A stretch of DNA of 30,149 nt from an uncultured Candidatus Saccharibacteria bacterium (GCA_948623715.1 CAPHDI010000013.1:1-30149); one strand, 5' to 3'; shown: positions 15,279-23,570, counted from the first letter of the stretch. Made by a program: numbers and translations. The notes: a model not told the origin generated them from the letters alone.

Positions 15279-15474
15279 CGGGTTTGCGTAACCTGGCGCG
15301 AGGCTAGGCGCGAAATAGCCGCTGGGCGAGAGCGGCTAAAGATGCAGAACGGGGTGTCGCTCCGTTACGGCGGGGCGACACCCACGGTAAACAATCAAGA
15401 GCGAAATTTGCATTGAGCAGTCAATTCCCTCCCAATATAGCAACAGTCTGGACGCTTTGAGCGGCGTGCGGACA
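15279..15474 (+). other. Hairpin-rich 3' region of the structured transcript
   Basis: It contains GGTT/AACC near 15280-15293, a perfect 8-bp hairpin TAGCCGCT/AGCGGCTA near 15317-15340, and GGGTGTCGC/GCGACACCC with an inner CCG/CGG near 15354-15383. No start-codon ORF of note is present. It runs directly into the terminator at 15475. Confidence 0.5.
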
Positions 15475-15499
15475 AGCCCCCTCAATGAGGGGGTATTTT
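15475..15499 (+). terminator. Intrinsic terminator
   Basis: The stem CCCCCTCAATGAGGGGG is followed by TATTTTT. It would end a transcript begun at 14332, giving an RNA of about 1.17 kb. Confidence 0.88.
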
Positions 15500-15585
15500 T
15501 ATGGGAAATGCGTTTGAGGGCTGGTTTTTGGCGATTTGAGAGACTTTTGGAAAAAGGTGGGTGTGGGGGCGGTTTTGGATTTTTA

Positions 15586-15594
15586 TGGTATAAT
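15586..15594 (+). promoter_or_regulatory. Extended -10 promoter
   Basis: TTATGGTATAAT has its hexamer at 15589-15594. The leader is about 13 nt and includes TTGGAG ahead of the ATG at 15614. Confidence 0.72.
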
Positions 15595-15613
15595 GGAGGA
15601 AATTGGAGTAAAA

Positions 15614-16573
15614 ATGGCGAGGAATTTATTGCAGTCGCGGGCTTGGGAAAAGTACGCGAAAAGTGAGGGGCGGGAGACGATTTGGCGAGATGGCGATGGC
15701 TATGAAGCGTTAGCGATCGTGCAAGAAACGCCGCTTGGTAAATATTTGTTTTGTCCGTACGGGCCGGCGATAACAGGGGCAGAAAAGAAGGAAACGGGTG
15801 AGGCAGAGCGTGAGCGGGAGCTGAGGGCGCTAGACTTTGCGCTTGATTCCCTGCGGGCGGCGGCGCGGGAGCGCGGTGCGTTTTTTGTACGGATTGAGCC
15901 GACTGTGGCGTTCTCGGAGGCAGAGCTTAAGGAGCGGGGGTTGGTAAAATCGCATGATATCGAGCCGGCGCATACATGGGTGATCGACTTGACACAGGCA
16001 GAGGAAGAGATACTTGACGGGATTGAGAAGACGAAGGTGCGGCACTGGCGGAATCACGGGAAGAAAGGGATAACGATCCGGACGAGTACGGATCCGGAGG
16101 AAATTACGATCCTTGCTTCCCTGCTTCAGAAAGTTGGAGAGCGAGATAATTTTACGCCGCAGGACGCTAAACATCTCAAGGGGCAGATGGAGGCGGGATT
16201 TGCGACGCTCTATATCGCGGAATATGAAGGGAAGGCGATCGCGGCGTCGCTGGTGTATGATTATGACGGGGTGCGATACTATGCGCACGCAGGGGCGGAT
16301 GATGAATACAAGAAGCTGACGGCGGGGACGATCTTGCTGGTAGAGATGATAATGGACGCTCGGCGAATGGGGGCGAAAAGGTTTGATTTCTGGGGGATTA
16401 CGACGTCAGAGGATCCGAAGCATCCTTGGTATGGATTCACGCAGTATAAGAAATCTTTTGGAGGATATGAGGTGGACTATGCGGGGACATGGGATCTGCC
16501 AATGTCGAAGATGAAATATCGGATTTACCAGATGATTAGAAAAGTGAATCGGGGATTGAGGAAAAAATCGTAA
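15614..16573 (+). CDS. FemAB-family peptidoglycan aminoacyltransferase
   Basis: A 319-aa enzyme of the FemA/FemB/FmhB (FemX) superfamily, which uses aminoacyl-tRNA to add residues to the stem peptide of lipid II or related precursors at the inner face of the membrane. The two GNAT-like halves are visible: residues about 1-130, ending in the HTWVIDLTQAEEEIL strand-helix, and 170-310, containing ATLYIAEYEGKAIAASLVYDYDGVRYY, a block starting GTILLVEMIMDARRMGAKRFDFWG, and the family-typical KKSFGG followed by a WDLP segment. A short basic segment KTKVRHWRNHGKKG lies between them. It is slightly shorter than FemX of Firmicutes. The residue added cannot be read from the sequence. The ATG at 15614 was chosen for TTGGAG upstream. 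Confidence 0.88.
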   Translation: MARNLLQSRAWEKYAKSEGRETIWRDGDGYEALAIVQETPLGKYLFCPYGPAITGAEKKETGEAERERELRALDFALDSLRAAARERGAFFVRIEPTVAFSEAELKERGLVKSHDIEPAHTWVIDLTQAEEEILDGIEKTKVRHWRNHGKKGITIRTSTDPEEITILASLLQKVGERDNFTPQDAKHLKGQMEAGFATLYIAEYEGKAIAASLVYDYDGVRYYAHAGADDEYKKLTAGTILLVEMIMDARRMGAKRFDFWGITTSEDPKHPWYGFTQYKKSFGGYEVDYAGTWDLPMSKMKYRIYQMIRKVNRGLRKKS

Positions 16574-16631
16574 TTCCCGGTTGAATTGCAGTAGAATGTT
16601 GGCGATATTAGAACATAAATTTCCGTGAAAT

Positions 16632-16660
16632 AAAAGAGGCTCCAATACGAGCCTCTTTTT
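16632..16660. terminator. Bidirectional intrinsic terminator
   Basis: AAAAGAGGCTC (16632-16642) pairs with GAGCCTCTTTTT (16649-16660) around a 6-nt loop. The A-tract also allows termination of the minus-strand transcript from 16961. Confidence 0.9.
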
Positions 16661-16961
16661 CATGATTCCCTATTCTTGATAGGGGTGAACCTATAATATT
16701 CCGCAAAAATTGCGGGTCATAATTCCCTTTTTATAGTAGAAAAGCACATGTGAAATAGCTTGTCTTTTTTCCAAAAACTAAGCATAAATTCGATCCGAAC
16801 TAGATAAATTTACGAACCTAACGCGAACTGGGTATTTCGCGAATTTCGCATGAACTAAAACAAATTAAACTAAACTAAAAATCTGTAATTCGTACTCTCG
16901 TACGGAATGTGCTTGGATTCTCTGCCCTACGTGTACCCACTCGTAAGTAGAATGATCCGAT
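16632..16961 (-). ncRNA. Candidate ~330-nt non-coding RNA
   Basis: On the minus strand a near-perfect promoter (16968-16996) and the terminator at 16632-16660 bracket about 330 nt with no credible ORF. Hairpins in order are ATTCT/AGAAT near the 5' end, CGTAC-GAGA-GTACG with a GNRA-type tetraloop, CGCGAA/TTCGCG, TTCG-GAT-CGAA, CCGCAA/TTGCGG, and CCCTAT/ATAGGG. A short frame ending Q-F-A-L-G-S-stop vaguely recalls a tmRNA tag, but I see no tRNA-like ends and no CCA. The class is unassigned. Confidence 0.5.
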
Positions 16962-16967
16962 GTTTTT

Positions 16968-16996
16968 ATTGTAGCGAAGGATGAGCGGAATGTCAA
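16968..16996 (-). promoter_or_regulatory. Strong promoter of the minus-strand RNA
   Basis: TTGACA (16991-16996) and TACAAT (16968-16973) are separated by 17 nt. This is the best -35/-10 match in the window. Confidence 0.8.
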
Positions 16997-17098
16997 TAGA
17001 AAATGGCGGTGCAAATTTTTAACAGGGAAGAATGTTGTAGAAAATACAATGAAAATGGTTATTTTTATAATTTGGCGGTGCAAGATGTAGTGAATCTT

Positions 17099-17263
17099 GT
17101 CCGCTCCTTTTTTTGCGGACCGCGTCGAGTGGGGAAATTAGAAAACAGCACCAGCAAACTACCTTTTTTCGGAGCGCGTCGCGTCAGCCCGCCGTTGCGG
17201 GTGCCGCGCGCTACTCCTCGCCGTAGCTCCGGACCTCCTTCGAAAAGGAGTTTACTGTTGCTG
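17099..17263. repeat. GC-rich palindromic element
   Basis: A hairpin GTCCGC/GCGGAC (about 17099-17120) precedes a block with imperfect 14-bp ends, CAGCACCAGCAAAC (17146-17159) and GTTTACTGTTGCTG (17250-17263). Inside are CGGAGC/GCTCCG, CCCG/CGGG and CTCCTT-CGAA-AAGGAG. It is far richer in G+C than its AT-rich flanks. I find no second copy in the window. An ORF can be drawn through it, but the translation is low-complexity Arg/Pro and not convincing. Confidence 0.5.
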
Positions 17264-17402
17264 TCTACGTAATTATGCTTTTTGATCCGGCTTAGCCGGG
17301 GAATAATGTTTTATAATAAAATTATTAGACGACTCCTTGTGCCCAAAAGATAAAATGGTGGATTTTCATCGGATTTTCTGGGGTGAGGTTGGGTGGGGAA
17401 TT

Positions 17403-17430
17403 AAAAATAACCCCCTTTTGGGGGTTATTT
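17403..17430 (-). terminator. Intrinsic terminator of the valS operon
   Basis: AAATAACCCCC (17405-17415) and GGGGGTTATTT (17420-17430) pair perfectly. Read on the minus strand, a T-run follows. Confidence 0.88.
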
Positions 17431-17465
17431 GGGGTTAAGGATGATGGGCGGATCTGATATATGGT

Positions 17466-17909
17466 TTATAGATACTTGCGATGGAAATAAAAGAAGAGTA
17501 TATCGGAGAGAATAATAGCGAGGCTGGCTGAATAGATGGCACGATATGGATCGACGATGGATTCTAGAAATTGAAAATAATCGGGAAATTTATAGCAAAG
17601 GAGAATGACAACCAAATAGAGCATTGCGGAGGCGGCGCTAACAAAGAGAGCAATGGTCTTTTGGGGTGAGGTGGATCGGTTTTTGAGGAAATTGACTAAG
17701 GCAAGGATGAACCAGGGAACTATGAGAAGTGGTATCCCGACGATTAGTATTACGAGAGCAAGGAGCTGGATTCCGGTGATTATGCTTGTGCTTGTTTTGT
17801 CAATTAATGCTACTAAAATTACAAATATACAGAGAAGCAGAATGCTGTTACTGATAATGAGGATCGCCCTTTCTGTGGCGGTGACTTTAGGGGTGCTTAT
17901 ATATGACAT
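17466..17909 (-). CDS. Four-helix membrane protein
   Basis: A 147-aa hydrophobic protein of unknown function with four predicted membrane segments at about residues 15-37, 43-74, 86-106 and 123-142. The loops are short and charged (KNRSTSPQK), and the C-terminus FHRKYL is basic and probably cytoplasmic. No family motif is visible. The start is preceded by AAAAGGAG on the minus strand. It begins 26 nt after valS and precedes the terminator, so it is probably co-transcribed with valS, without any functional link being implied. Confidence 0.75.
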   Translation of the reverse strand: MSYISTPKVTATERAILIISNSILLLCIFVILVALIDKTSTSIITGIQLLALVILIVGIPLLIVPWFILALVNFLKNRSTSPQKTIALFVSAASAMLYLVVILLCYKFPDYFQFLESIVDPYRAIYSASLAIILSDILFFYFHRKYL

Positions 17910-17935
17910 TTTGGCTCCTTTTGTTATTTTTGATG

Positions 17936-20617
17936 TTATTCGATAACTTTGAGCTCTTGCTTGAGGCGCTCGATGAGGGCGGATTTTTCCTTGATGCCTT
18001 CCTGAGTCTCGCGAACGAGATGGGCGGGAGCTTTGTCGACGTAATTCGGATTCATCATGCGGGCATTCAGCGCGTCTAATTCACGGCCAACAGAGAGAAT
18101 GCGGGCTTCGAGGCGATCGTGATATTCCTTGACGAGCTCGGCGGGAACGTCGAGATAGACTTCGTGATTGGCGAGGGCGAGACGGAGGCCGCGAGGCTGA
18201 CCTTCGCAGCTGATGACGCTAGCGAGGCCGGCGAGCTTCGCGATGAGGAGCTGATTATCGTCGACAATGGCGTCATCGCCATACAAAAGCGTAAGTTTTT
18301 TGCCTCTGAGGCTTTCGGAGAGCTCCTGTAAGACCCTTCTGGTCTCGGAGACGACTGCTACCAGGCTTTCGAAATTGGCGGCCGAAATCGGGTCAAATTT
18401 GAGCCGAGAAGGCCATTTTGAGTCGATGAGAAGACCGTCGGTCCAGCTAAGGCTTTGCCAGATGGCTTCAGTGACGAACGGAGCGAACGGATGAAGCATC
18501 TTGAGGACCATTTCGAGAGTATTTTTGAGGAGAGGGACGTTTTTGTAGATCTTCTGACTCTCGATGAACCAGGCGGCGTATTTGTCCCAGATGGTATTCG
18601 TAAGAGTCTCGACGGCTTCGGAAAAACGATAAGCGGCGAAATCGTCTTCGATTTCTTCTTTGCAGGCAGTCAATTCGCGGCAAATCCAATCTTCGCCAGG
18701 GTTATCGGTGGAGTAGGGAAGCTCAGCGCCAGCGGCGACAGCGCCTTCGTTGACGATTTCGGCGTCCATTTCGGCGGTGGCGATTTCGAGAGCAATAGAA
18801 CTGCCGCTCTGAGATTCGTCGACCATGCCTTGAATAAATCTTGCAAGATTCCAGAGTTTATTACATAAATTACGCCCAGAAACGACGGAATTCTCGGAAA
18901 AGGCTTGATTCATGCCGGCGGAGCGACCCCTGAGGATGCCGAGACGGAAAGCGTCCGAACCGTATTTGGTAACGAGGTCCATAGGGTTGACAACATTGCC
19001 CTTAGACTTAGACATTTTCTGGCCATGCTCGTCAAGTACTAGACCATGAAGATAGACCTCTCGGAAAGGAACTTCACCGCTTACGTATACTCCCATCATA
19101 ATCATGCGAGCGACCCAGGCAAAGAGAATGTCGGCGCCAGTTTCCATGACGTTAAGAGGATAATAGGGGTTATCTTTGCCTTCGGTCCAGTCGGTACAGA
19201 CGAGGGGCCAGTGGGAACTAGAGAACCAAGTATCGAAGGTATCCTCGTCGCGAATGTAGGTAACGCCGCCGACCTCGATCTTTTTCAGGTGAGTGCGAGT
19301 GTCGAAAATCCAATCAGGGGAATCAGTGGCGTCGTCGGTCTCTTTCTTGAACATCGGAATGGCGATGCCCCAAGGGATCTGGCGAGAGATGTTCCAATCT
19401 TTGAGATTCTCAAGGTAATTGATAAGGACCTTTTTCTTGTTTGCGGGGGTGAATTTGATCTCGTTGTTCTCAAGATGCTTGATAGCTGCGGCAGCGAGGC
19501 GCTTGACATCGACAAACCATTGTGCCTTTAACATAGGCTCGATGACGGTGTCGCATTTGTAACAATGAGCGACGGAATGGACGATTTCGCGTTCGCCGCG
19601 GAGGAGATTTTGCTCTCTAAGGGCATTTAGGACCTTTTTACGGCATTCGGAAGTCGAAAGGCCGTCGTACTCAGGTCCGGTAATAGGAAGCATGTGGCCG
19701 TCTTCTCCGATGACCTGGATGCGGGGCAAATTATGACGTTCGCCGACCTCGAAATCGTCGAAATCGTGGGCAGGGGTGATCTTCACGGCACCGGTACCGA
19801 AGGTGGGATCGGCGTGCTCGTCAGCAATAATAGGGATAGTACGATCGGTGAGAGGGAGAATGACTTCAGCGCCAATGAGATCTTTGTAACGGTCATCGTC
19901 GGGATTCACAGCGACAGCGACGTCACCAAAGAGAGTCTCAGGGCGAGTAGTGGAGACGATGAGCTCGGTGTCGCGACCGACAACCTTGTAAGCGATATCC
20001 CAGAGGTGGCCATTTTCGTCTTCGTGGTTGACTTCGATGTCGGCGAAGGCGGTCTGGTGCTTCGGGCAGTAATTGACGAGCTTCTCGCCGCGGTAGATCA
20101 TGCCGTCATTCCACATTTTTTCGAAGGTTTTGTAGACGCGGGAGACGACGTTTTCGTCGAGGGTGAAGGTAAGATCGGACCAGGCGCAGCTCGCACCAAG
20201 GGCGCGGAGCTGGAGCTCCATGTTGCCGCGCTGCTGTTCGACGAATTGCCAGACGCGAGAGTAGAGCTCGTCGCGGCTGTATTCGAAGCGAGTATGACCT
20301 TCTTTTTCGAGGGCGCGCTCGTAGACGACCCAAGTCTCGAAGCCGGCGTGGTCGGCGCCAGGGATGTACCAGGTAGAACGGCCGCGGAGACGGTAGTAGC
20401 GAGCAAGGGAATCTTCGAGGGCGATAGTCAGGCCGTGGCCGATGTGAAGATTGCCATTGGCATTAGGGGGCGGCATGACGAGAGAATAGCAATTCTCGGT
20501 GTCAGATTCGGTAGTATTGTAAACTGGGTCCTTGGGCTGGAAAGCGCCAGTCTTCTCCCAGAGGGCGTAAATATTTGGTTCGAACTCTCCCGGTTCATAA
20601 CTCTTCGTAAAACTCAT
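17936..20617 (-). CDS. valS: Valyl-tRNA synthetase
   Basis: An 893-aa class I synthetase that charges tRNA-Val in the cytosol. The HIGH signature is HIGH at residues 58-61 in NGNLHIGHGL, and KMSKS is at 534-538 in GQKMSKSKGNVVNP. The CP1 editing domain that removes mischarged threonine is recognisable from STTRPETLFGDVAVAVNPDD. An anticodon-binding domain and a C-terminal coiled-coil arm (about residues 820-893, EYHDRLEARILSVGRELDALN) complete a normal ValS layout and length. It is transcribed from a TGCTATAAT box exactly 6 nt before the ATG, so the mRNA is leaderless. Confidence 0.98.
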   Translation of the reverse strand: MSFTKSYEPGEFEPNIYALWEKTGAFQPKDPVYNTTESDTENCYSLVMPPPNANGNLHIGHGLTIALEDSLARYYRLRGRSTWYIPGADHAGFETWVVYERALEKEGHTRFEYSRDELYSRVWQFVEQQRGNMELQLRALGASCAWSDLTFTLDENVVSRVYKTFEKMWNDGMIYRGEKLVNYCPKHQTAFADIEVNHEDENGHLWDIAYKVVGRDTELIVSTTRPETLFGDVAVAVNPDDDRYKDLIGAEVILPLTDRTIPIIADEHADPTFGTGAVKITPAHDFDDFEVGERHNLPRIQVIGEDGHMLPITGPEYDGLSTSECRKKVLNALREQNLLRGEREIVHSVAHCYKCDTVIEPMLKAQWFVDVKRLAAAAIKHLENNEIKFTPANKKKVLINYLENLKDWNISRQIPWGIAIPMFKKETDDATDSPDWIFDTRTHLKKIEVGGVTYIRDEDTFDTWFSSSHWPLVCTDWTEGKDNPYYPLNVMETGADILFAWVARMIMMGVYVSGEVPFREVYLHGLVLDEHGQKMSKSKGNVVNPMDLVTKYGSDAFRLGILRGRSAGMNQAFSENSVVSGRNLCNKLWNLARFIQGMVDESQSGSSIALEIATAEMDAEIVNEGAVAAGAELPYSTDNPGEDWICRELTACKEEIEDDFAAYRFSEAVETLTNTIWDKYAAWFIESQKIYKNVPLLKNTLEMVLKMLHPFAPFVTEAIWQSLSWTDGLLIDSKWPSRLKFDPISAANFESLVAVVSETRRVLQELSESLRGKKLTLLYGDDAIVDDNQLLIAKLAGLASVISCEGQPRGLRLALANHEVYLDVPAELVKEYHDRLEARILSVGRELDALNARMMNPNYVDKAPAHLVRETQEGIKEKSALIERLKQELKVIE

Positions 20618-20623
20618 GGACTT

Positions 20624-20632
20624 ATTATAGCA
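20624..20632 (-). promoter_or_regulatory. Extended -10 promoter of valS
   Basis: TGCTATAAT on the minus strand, hexamer at 20624-20629, is followed by 6 nt and then the valS ATG. Confidence 0.72.
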
Positions 20633-20655
20633 TAGATTAGGGAATTACGGTGGGG

Positions 20656-20684
20656 TTGACAAAATGGGGAATGTGTGCTAGTAT
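20656..20684 (+). promoter_or_regulatory. Promoter with consensus -35
   Basis: TTGACA (20656-20661) lies 17 nt from TAGTAT (20679-20684). It makes a leader of about 70 nt, so in-frame ATGs upstream of 20761 are unlikely starts. Confidence 0.7.
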
Positions 20685-20760
20685 GGAGGTAGAGTGTAAT
20701 AAAAACAAAAATATTAAACAAATTTTCTACAGATTTTGTAGAGATGTGGAGAAAATAAAA

Positions 20761-21456
20761 ATGCCAGACAATATGGAAAAAGCTGCCGTAGCCGATGGAG
20801 AAAGTAATGGCGGGGAATGGGCAGAGATCGCTGCAATGCCAAGCTATGAAGACAAAATGAAAGCGGCGGAAGTAGCGCAGGAAGCGCCAGCGGAAGATGC
20901 TGCTGAGGTGCCGGTTGATATAGAAGATGGGACGGTGAAGAAGCGGCCGTTGATGGAGTCGCATCCGGGTTTGGAATCTGATCTTAATCCCTATCCTGAT
21001 CCCAACATGTATCCGTTGGAGGATCCAGAGACGCCGACAACTCCACCGGACGAAGGACCTCAGTTCCCGTCAATGACGCCACCGATGGAAGAGCCGACGG
21101 TAGGAATGACGGAACTACCAGTAGTCGACGAGGATGGAAATCCTAATACAGTTAATTTAGAAAATGAGCCGGCGCCGGAGCGTCATGAAATGACTAGCGA
21201 GGAGCTGGATGCGTATATGCAGCAGTTGATGGGCCGAGGTGCGAAAGTGATGGCTGCGGCGGAGACTCCGGTAGCAGCTGAGACAGTTGAAGAGATTGTG
21301 GTCGCGGAAGCTCCGGAAGCGGTTGCTCCGACGACGGAAGTGGCAAAGGAGATTCCGGCTTATGATGGGACGTGGAGGCCTTCAATGTTTGTGCATGGAA
21401 TGATATTAAACGACGCTAAGCCGAAGGCCGAGACCTCGGAAGCCGAGAATCAGTAA
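20761..21456 (+). CDS. Acidic Pro/Glu/Ala-rich protein
   Basis: A 231-aa, strongly acidic protein of unknown function. It has no signal peptide or membrane helix. Much of it is low complexity (AEVAQEAPAEDAAEVP, PLEDPETPTTPPDEGP, ETVEEIVVAEAPEAV) and probably disordered. A short helical segment is visible at about residues 140-160 (EMTSEELDAYMQQLMGRGAK), and the C-terminal YDGTWRPSMFVHGMIL may be a binding motif. I chose the start at 20761 because the ATG at 20650 lies upstream of the promoter. GTGGAG precedes it at a rather long distance. It is divergent from valS and ends at its own terminator. Confidence 0.7.
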   Translation: MPDNMEKAAVADGESNGGEWAEIAAMPSYEDKMKAAEVAQEAPAEDAAEVPVDIEDGTVKKRPLMESHPGLESDLNPYPDPNMYPLEDPETPTTPPDEGPQFPSMTPPMEEPTVGMTELPVVDEDGNPNTVNLENEPAPERHEMTSEELDAYMQQLMGRGAKVMAAAETPVAAETVEEIVVAEAPEAVAPTTEVAKEIPAYDGTWRPSMFVHGMILNDAKPKAETSEAENQ

Positions 21457-21471
21457 TTAGCGCGTATAAGA

Positions 21472-21502
21472 AAAACTAGGGTGCTGGGTGCGCCCTAGTT
21501 TT
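21472..21502 (+). terminator. Intrinsic terminator
   Basis: AAAACTAGGG (21472-21481) pairs perfectly with CCCTAGTTTT (21493-21502). The flanking A- and T-tracts could also serve the convergent HIT gene. Confidence 0.9.
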
Positions 21503-21516
21503 GTGTTCAGGATTTA

Positions 21517-21897
21517 TTATTTGTGCTCAAGCTTTGTGCGGATGGCTTCCATTTCTTCGGGAGAAGGTTTCGGAATATGATGTGCGGGATCGTAATTTGG
21601 GTCGAAGGGAATAAGATGGACATGGGCGTGGGGGACGTCGGTACCAATGACTTTCAGGAGGGTGCGCTGGCCAAGGACATCTTCGTAATGACGGGCAAGC
21701 TTCTTGACGGTGGTCATGACGGCAGCGTAATCGGCATCGTCGAGATCGTAGAGACGATCGACTTCGACTTTCGGGACGACGAGGGTGTGACCGAGGGACT
21801 CGGGCTCGATGTCAAGGAAGGCATAGGTACGGTCGTCTTCGTAAATTTTATAGCTAGGGAGTTCACCCTGAATGATCTTCGTGAAAATTGTACTCAT
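21517..21897 (-). CDS. HIT-family nucleotide hydrolase/transferase
   Basis: A 126-aa cytosolic protein of the histidine-triad (HIT) superfamily, which hydrolyses nucleotide phosphoramidates or dinucleotides. The triad is H90-A-H92-V-H94 in VPHAHVHLIPF. The N-terminal IFTKIIQGELPSYKIYEDD and FLDIEPESLGHTLVVPK blocks are typical of the HinT/Fhit-like branch. The N-terminal Cys pair of some HinT proteins is absent. The natural substrate is unknown. It has its own promoter, with exactly 6 nt between TATAAT and the ATG and no ribosome-binding site. It lies just after the stop of the 530-aa gene on the same strand. Confidence 0.93.
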   Translation of the reverse strand: MSTIFTKIIQGELPSYKIYEDDRTYAFLDIEPESLGHTLVVPKVEVDRLYDLDDADYAAVMTTVKKLARHYEDVLGQRTLLKVIGTDVPHAHVHLIPFDPNYDPAHHIPKPSPEEMEAIRTKLEHK

Positions 21898-21903
21898 GAA
21901 GTA

Positions 21904-21912
21904 ATTATAGCA
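21904..21912 (-). promoter_or_regulatory. Extended -10 promoter of the HIT gene
   Basis: TGCTATAAT on the minus strand, hexamer at 21904-21909, is 6 nt before the ATG. It lies in the 18-nt gap after the upstream gene. Confidence 0.7.
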
Positions 21913-21915
21913 CGA

Positions 21916-23508
21916 CTATTTATTGCGGGCGGCGACGTATTCTTGGATGAGGGGGATTTTGCTGAGGTAATGATTCCACATGCCGACGAGACCTTTGCGG
22001 GGGTCGGAGGGATCGCCGAAATTGGCGGATTTCGTGGTGTTCTCGTAGAGAGGGGTGGCGAGATCGCCAGCGTCGGCCCAGTTACGGCGGCAGCCGGTAG
22101 AGGTGAGCGGAGAGATAGCTTCGAGCTGGGCGAGCCAGCTACGACCCCAATCGTCGCTGCCAAAAATCCAAAGGTATTGACCGTCGTGCGAGGGGTAGAC
22201 GGTGAGGACGATGTTTCCGGCAAGGGAAGAATAACTATTGAAGGAGGCGAGTGGAGAGGAGAAGTCAGGAGCGAGGTCGGCGTTGACGGAGATAAGCTGA
22301 GGAGCGTTTTTATTACGGCCGGTAGGTTGCCAGTTTCTGAGGATCGGGTCGTGATCGACTTCGGTATAGAAATCGCTGTGGAGGCGATTGTGGTCGAGGG
22401 CTTCGCGGTAATCCTGGAGAGTGTCGTAGGCAGAGGCGGCGCCGGCGAAAAGAAAATCAGGATTAACGGAGGTGATTTCTTGGAAACCGGTGGATTTGAT
22501 GAGAGTGGAGAGCTGCTGCTGGAGGGCGATAGGGAGAGTAATGGAGGCGGGGCTGTAGCCGTCGGTGGGCTGGCTCATGCCCTCGGCGCGAGGGCCGCGA
22601 ATAACGTCGGGTGCGAAATACCAAAGACCGGTCTTGGGGTTGAGATAATAACTGCGGAGCTTGTAGCCGCTAGCGGTGCCGTTAGCAGCGTTGCCGTTGT
22701 TGGCAGGGAGGTAACCGAGGATGGCGCCACGACCGTCGCTGAGCTGGAAGGGGGCGGAGAAGAAGATGGTCTGGCCATCGAGAGTAGTCTCGGACATGGG
22801 GGCGAGGGCGTTGTTGATAAGATTGGCGATAGTGAGAGGATACTCGGTGCCGTCTTGACGCCAGGGGTCGCCGGAGATGGTGGTCTGGCTGAGGATTTCG
22901 TTGCTGCGGTCGGGAGTGAGTGGGGAGAGCGGGGAAGCGAGAGCGGGGCGTGCGGTACTGGAAGATGATTGCTGGCTGACTGGCGGCTTAGAGGTCTCTT
23001 CAGAGATGATGGCGTCGAGGTCTTTTGAAGAGAGATCGATAGGGTCTGTGGTGGTCTCAGGGGTTTTTGGAGATCGCGGGAGGGGGTCGGTCTCCTCGAA
23101 GGTAGTGAAGCGATTGCCGTAAAGATTCTGCTCAAGGACGTCGAAGGAATCGACGTAGGTTTGGAGCTGGTCGGAAGTGGCTTGAGGACGGATGCTATTG
23201 AGGAAGGCGTCGCGGAATTTCGCAAAGCCGGCGGGAGTACGGTAGTCGGGTTGGCCTTTCGCGGGCTTTGCGAGGAGGCGCTTGAGGTCGGAGGCGCTGA
23301 CGGATTCCCAGTTGGAGGCGTCATGGCCGGTGGCGATGGCGATAATTTGCAGCTGACGAGGGTCTTGGGAAATTTCTAGGAAGAGGCGGTCGATGTCGAC
23401 TGGCGGAGTAGAAGAATTCGATGGAGCTGCAGTCGCTGATTTTGCGGCTGCAGCAAGATTAGAATTAGTATTTTTATGGTCGTGCCCACGCTTTAATTTC
23501 CCAAACAT
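21916..23508 (-). CDS. 530-aa orphan protein
   Basis: I do not recognise this protein. It has no signal peptide or membrane segment. Residues about 10-40 are Ala/Ser/Asn-rich. Residues 40-125 contain a helical region (DIDRLFLEISQDPRQLQIIAIATGHD). A Ser/Thr/Pro-rich linker follows at about 145-200. The C-terminal 300 residues are rich in Trp, Tyr and Asp (GLWYFAPDVIRGPR, YPSHDGQYLWIFGSDDWGRSW) and could be an enzyme or binding domain. It has its own TGCTATAAT box exactly 6 nt before the ATG, with no ribosome-binding site, and is followed at once by the promoter of the HIT gene. Confidence 0.72.
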   Translation of the reverse strand: MFGKLKRGHDHKNTNSNLAAAAKSATAAPSNSSTPPVDIDRLFLEISQDPRQLQIIAIATGHDASNWESVSASDLKRLLAKPAKGQPDYRTPAGFAKFRDAFLNSIRPQATSDQLQTYVDSFDVLEQNLYGNRFTTFEETDPLPRSPKTPETTTDPIDLSSKDLDAIISEETSKPPVSQQSSSSTARPALASPLSPLTPDRSNEILSQTTISGDPWRQDGTEYPLTIANLINNALAPMSETTLDGQTIFFSAPFQLSDGRGAILGYLPANNGNAANGTASGYKLRSYYLNPKTGLWYFAPDVIRGPRAEGMSQPTDGYSPASITLPIALQQQLSTLIKSTGFQEITSVNPDFLFAGAASAYDTLQDYREALDHNRLHSDFYTEVDHDPILRNWQPTGRNKNAPQLISVNADLAPDFSSPLASFNSYSSLAGNIVLTVYPSHDGQYLWIFGSDDWGRSWLAQLEAISPLTSTGCRRNWADAGDLATPLYENTTKSANFGDPSDPRKGLVGMWNHYLSKIPLIQEYVAARNK

Positions 23509-23514
23509 AAGCTA

Positions 23515-23523
23515 ATTATAGCA
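23515..23523 (-). promoter_or_regulatory. Extended -10 promoter of the 530-aa gene
   Basis: TGCTATAAT on the minus strand, hexamer at 23515-23520, has 6 nt to the ATG at 23508. Confidence 0.7.
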
Positions 23524-23570
23524 GAAAGAGCGGGGAGTGTCGAGGGGTGTGTTGGAGGCGGATTTGTGGA

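Noticed and set aside
16632..16961. tmRNA at the minus-strand RNA, because of a short frame ending in FALGS-stop
   Set aside because: No tRNA-like ends, T-loop or CCA can be found at either end, and the short frame lies without the usual resume-codon context.
16865..17083. Minus-strand 72-codon ORF
   Set aside because: The strong minus-strand promoter at 16968-16996 lies in its middle, so a transcript from there would lack the start codon.
17003..17272. Plus-strand ORF through the palindromic element
   Set aside because: The C-terminal half is Arg/Pro/Ser low complexity produced by the GC-rich hairpins, and there is no convincing ribosome-binding site.
21523..22968. 481-codon plus-strand frame opposite the HIT and 530-aa genes
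   Set aside because: It crosses two genes on the other strand, each with its own promoter. The translation is Gly/Val/Glu-rich noise.
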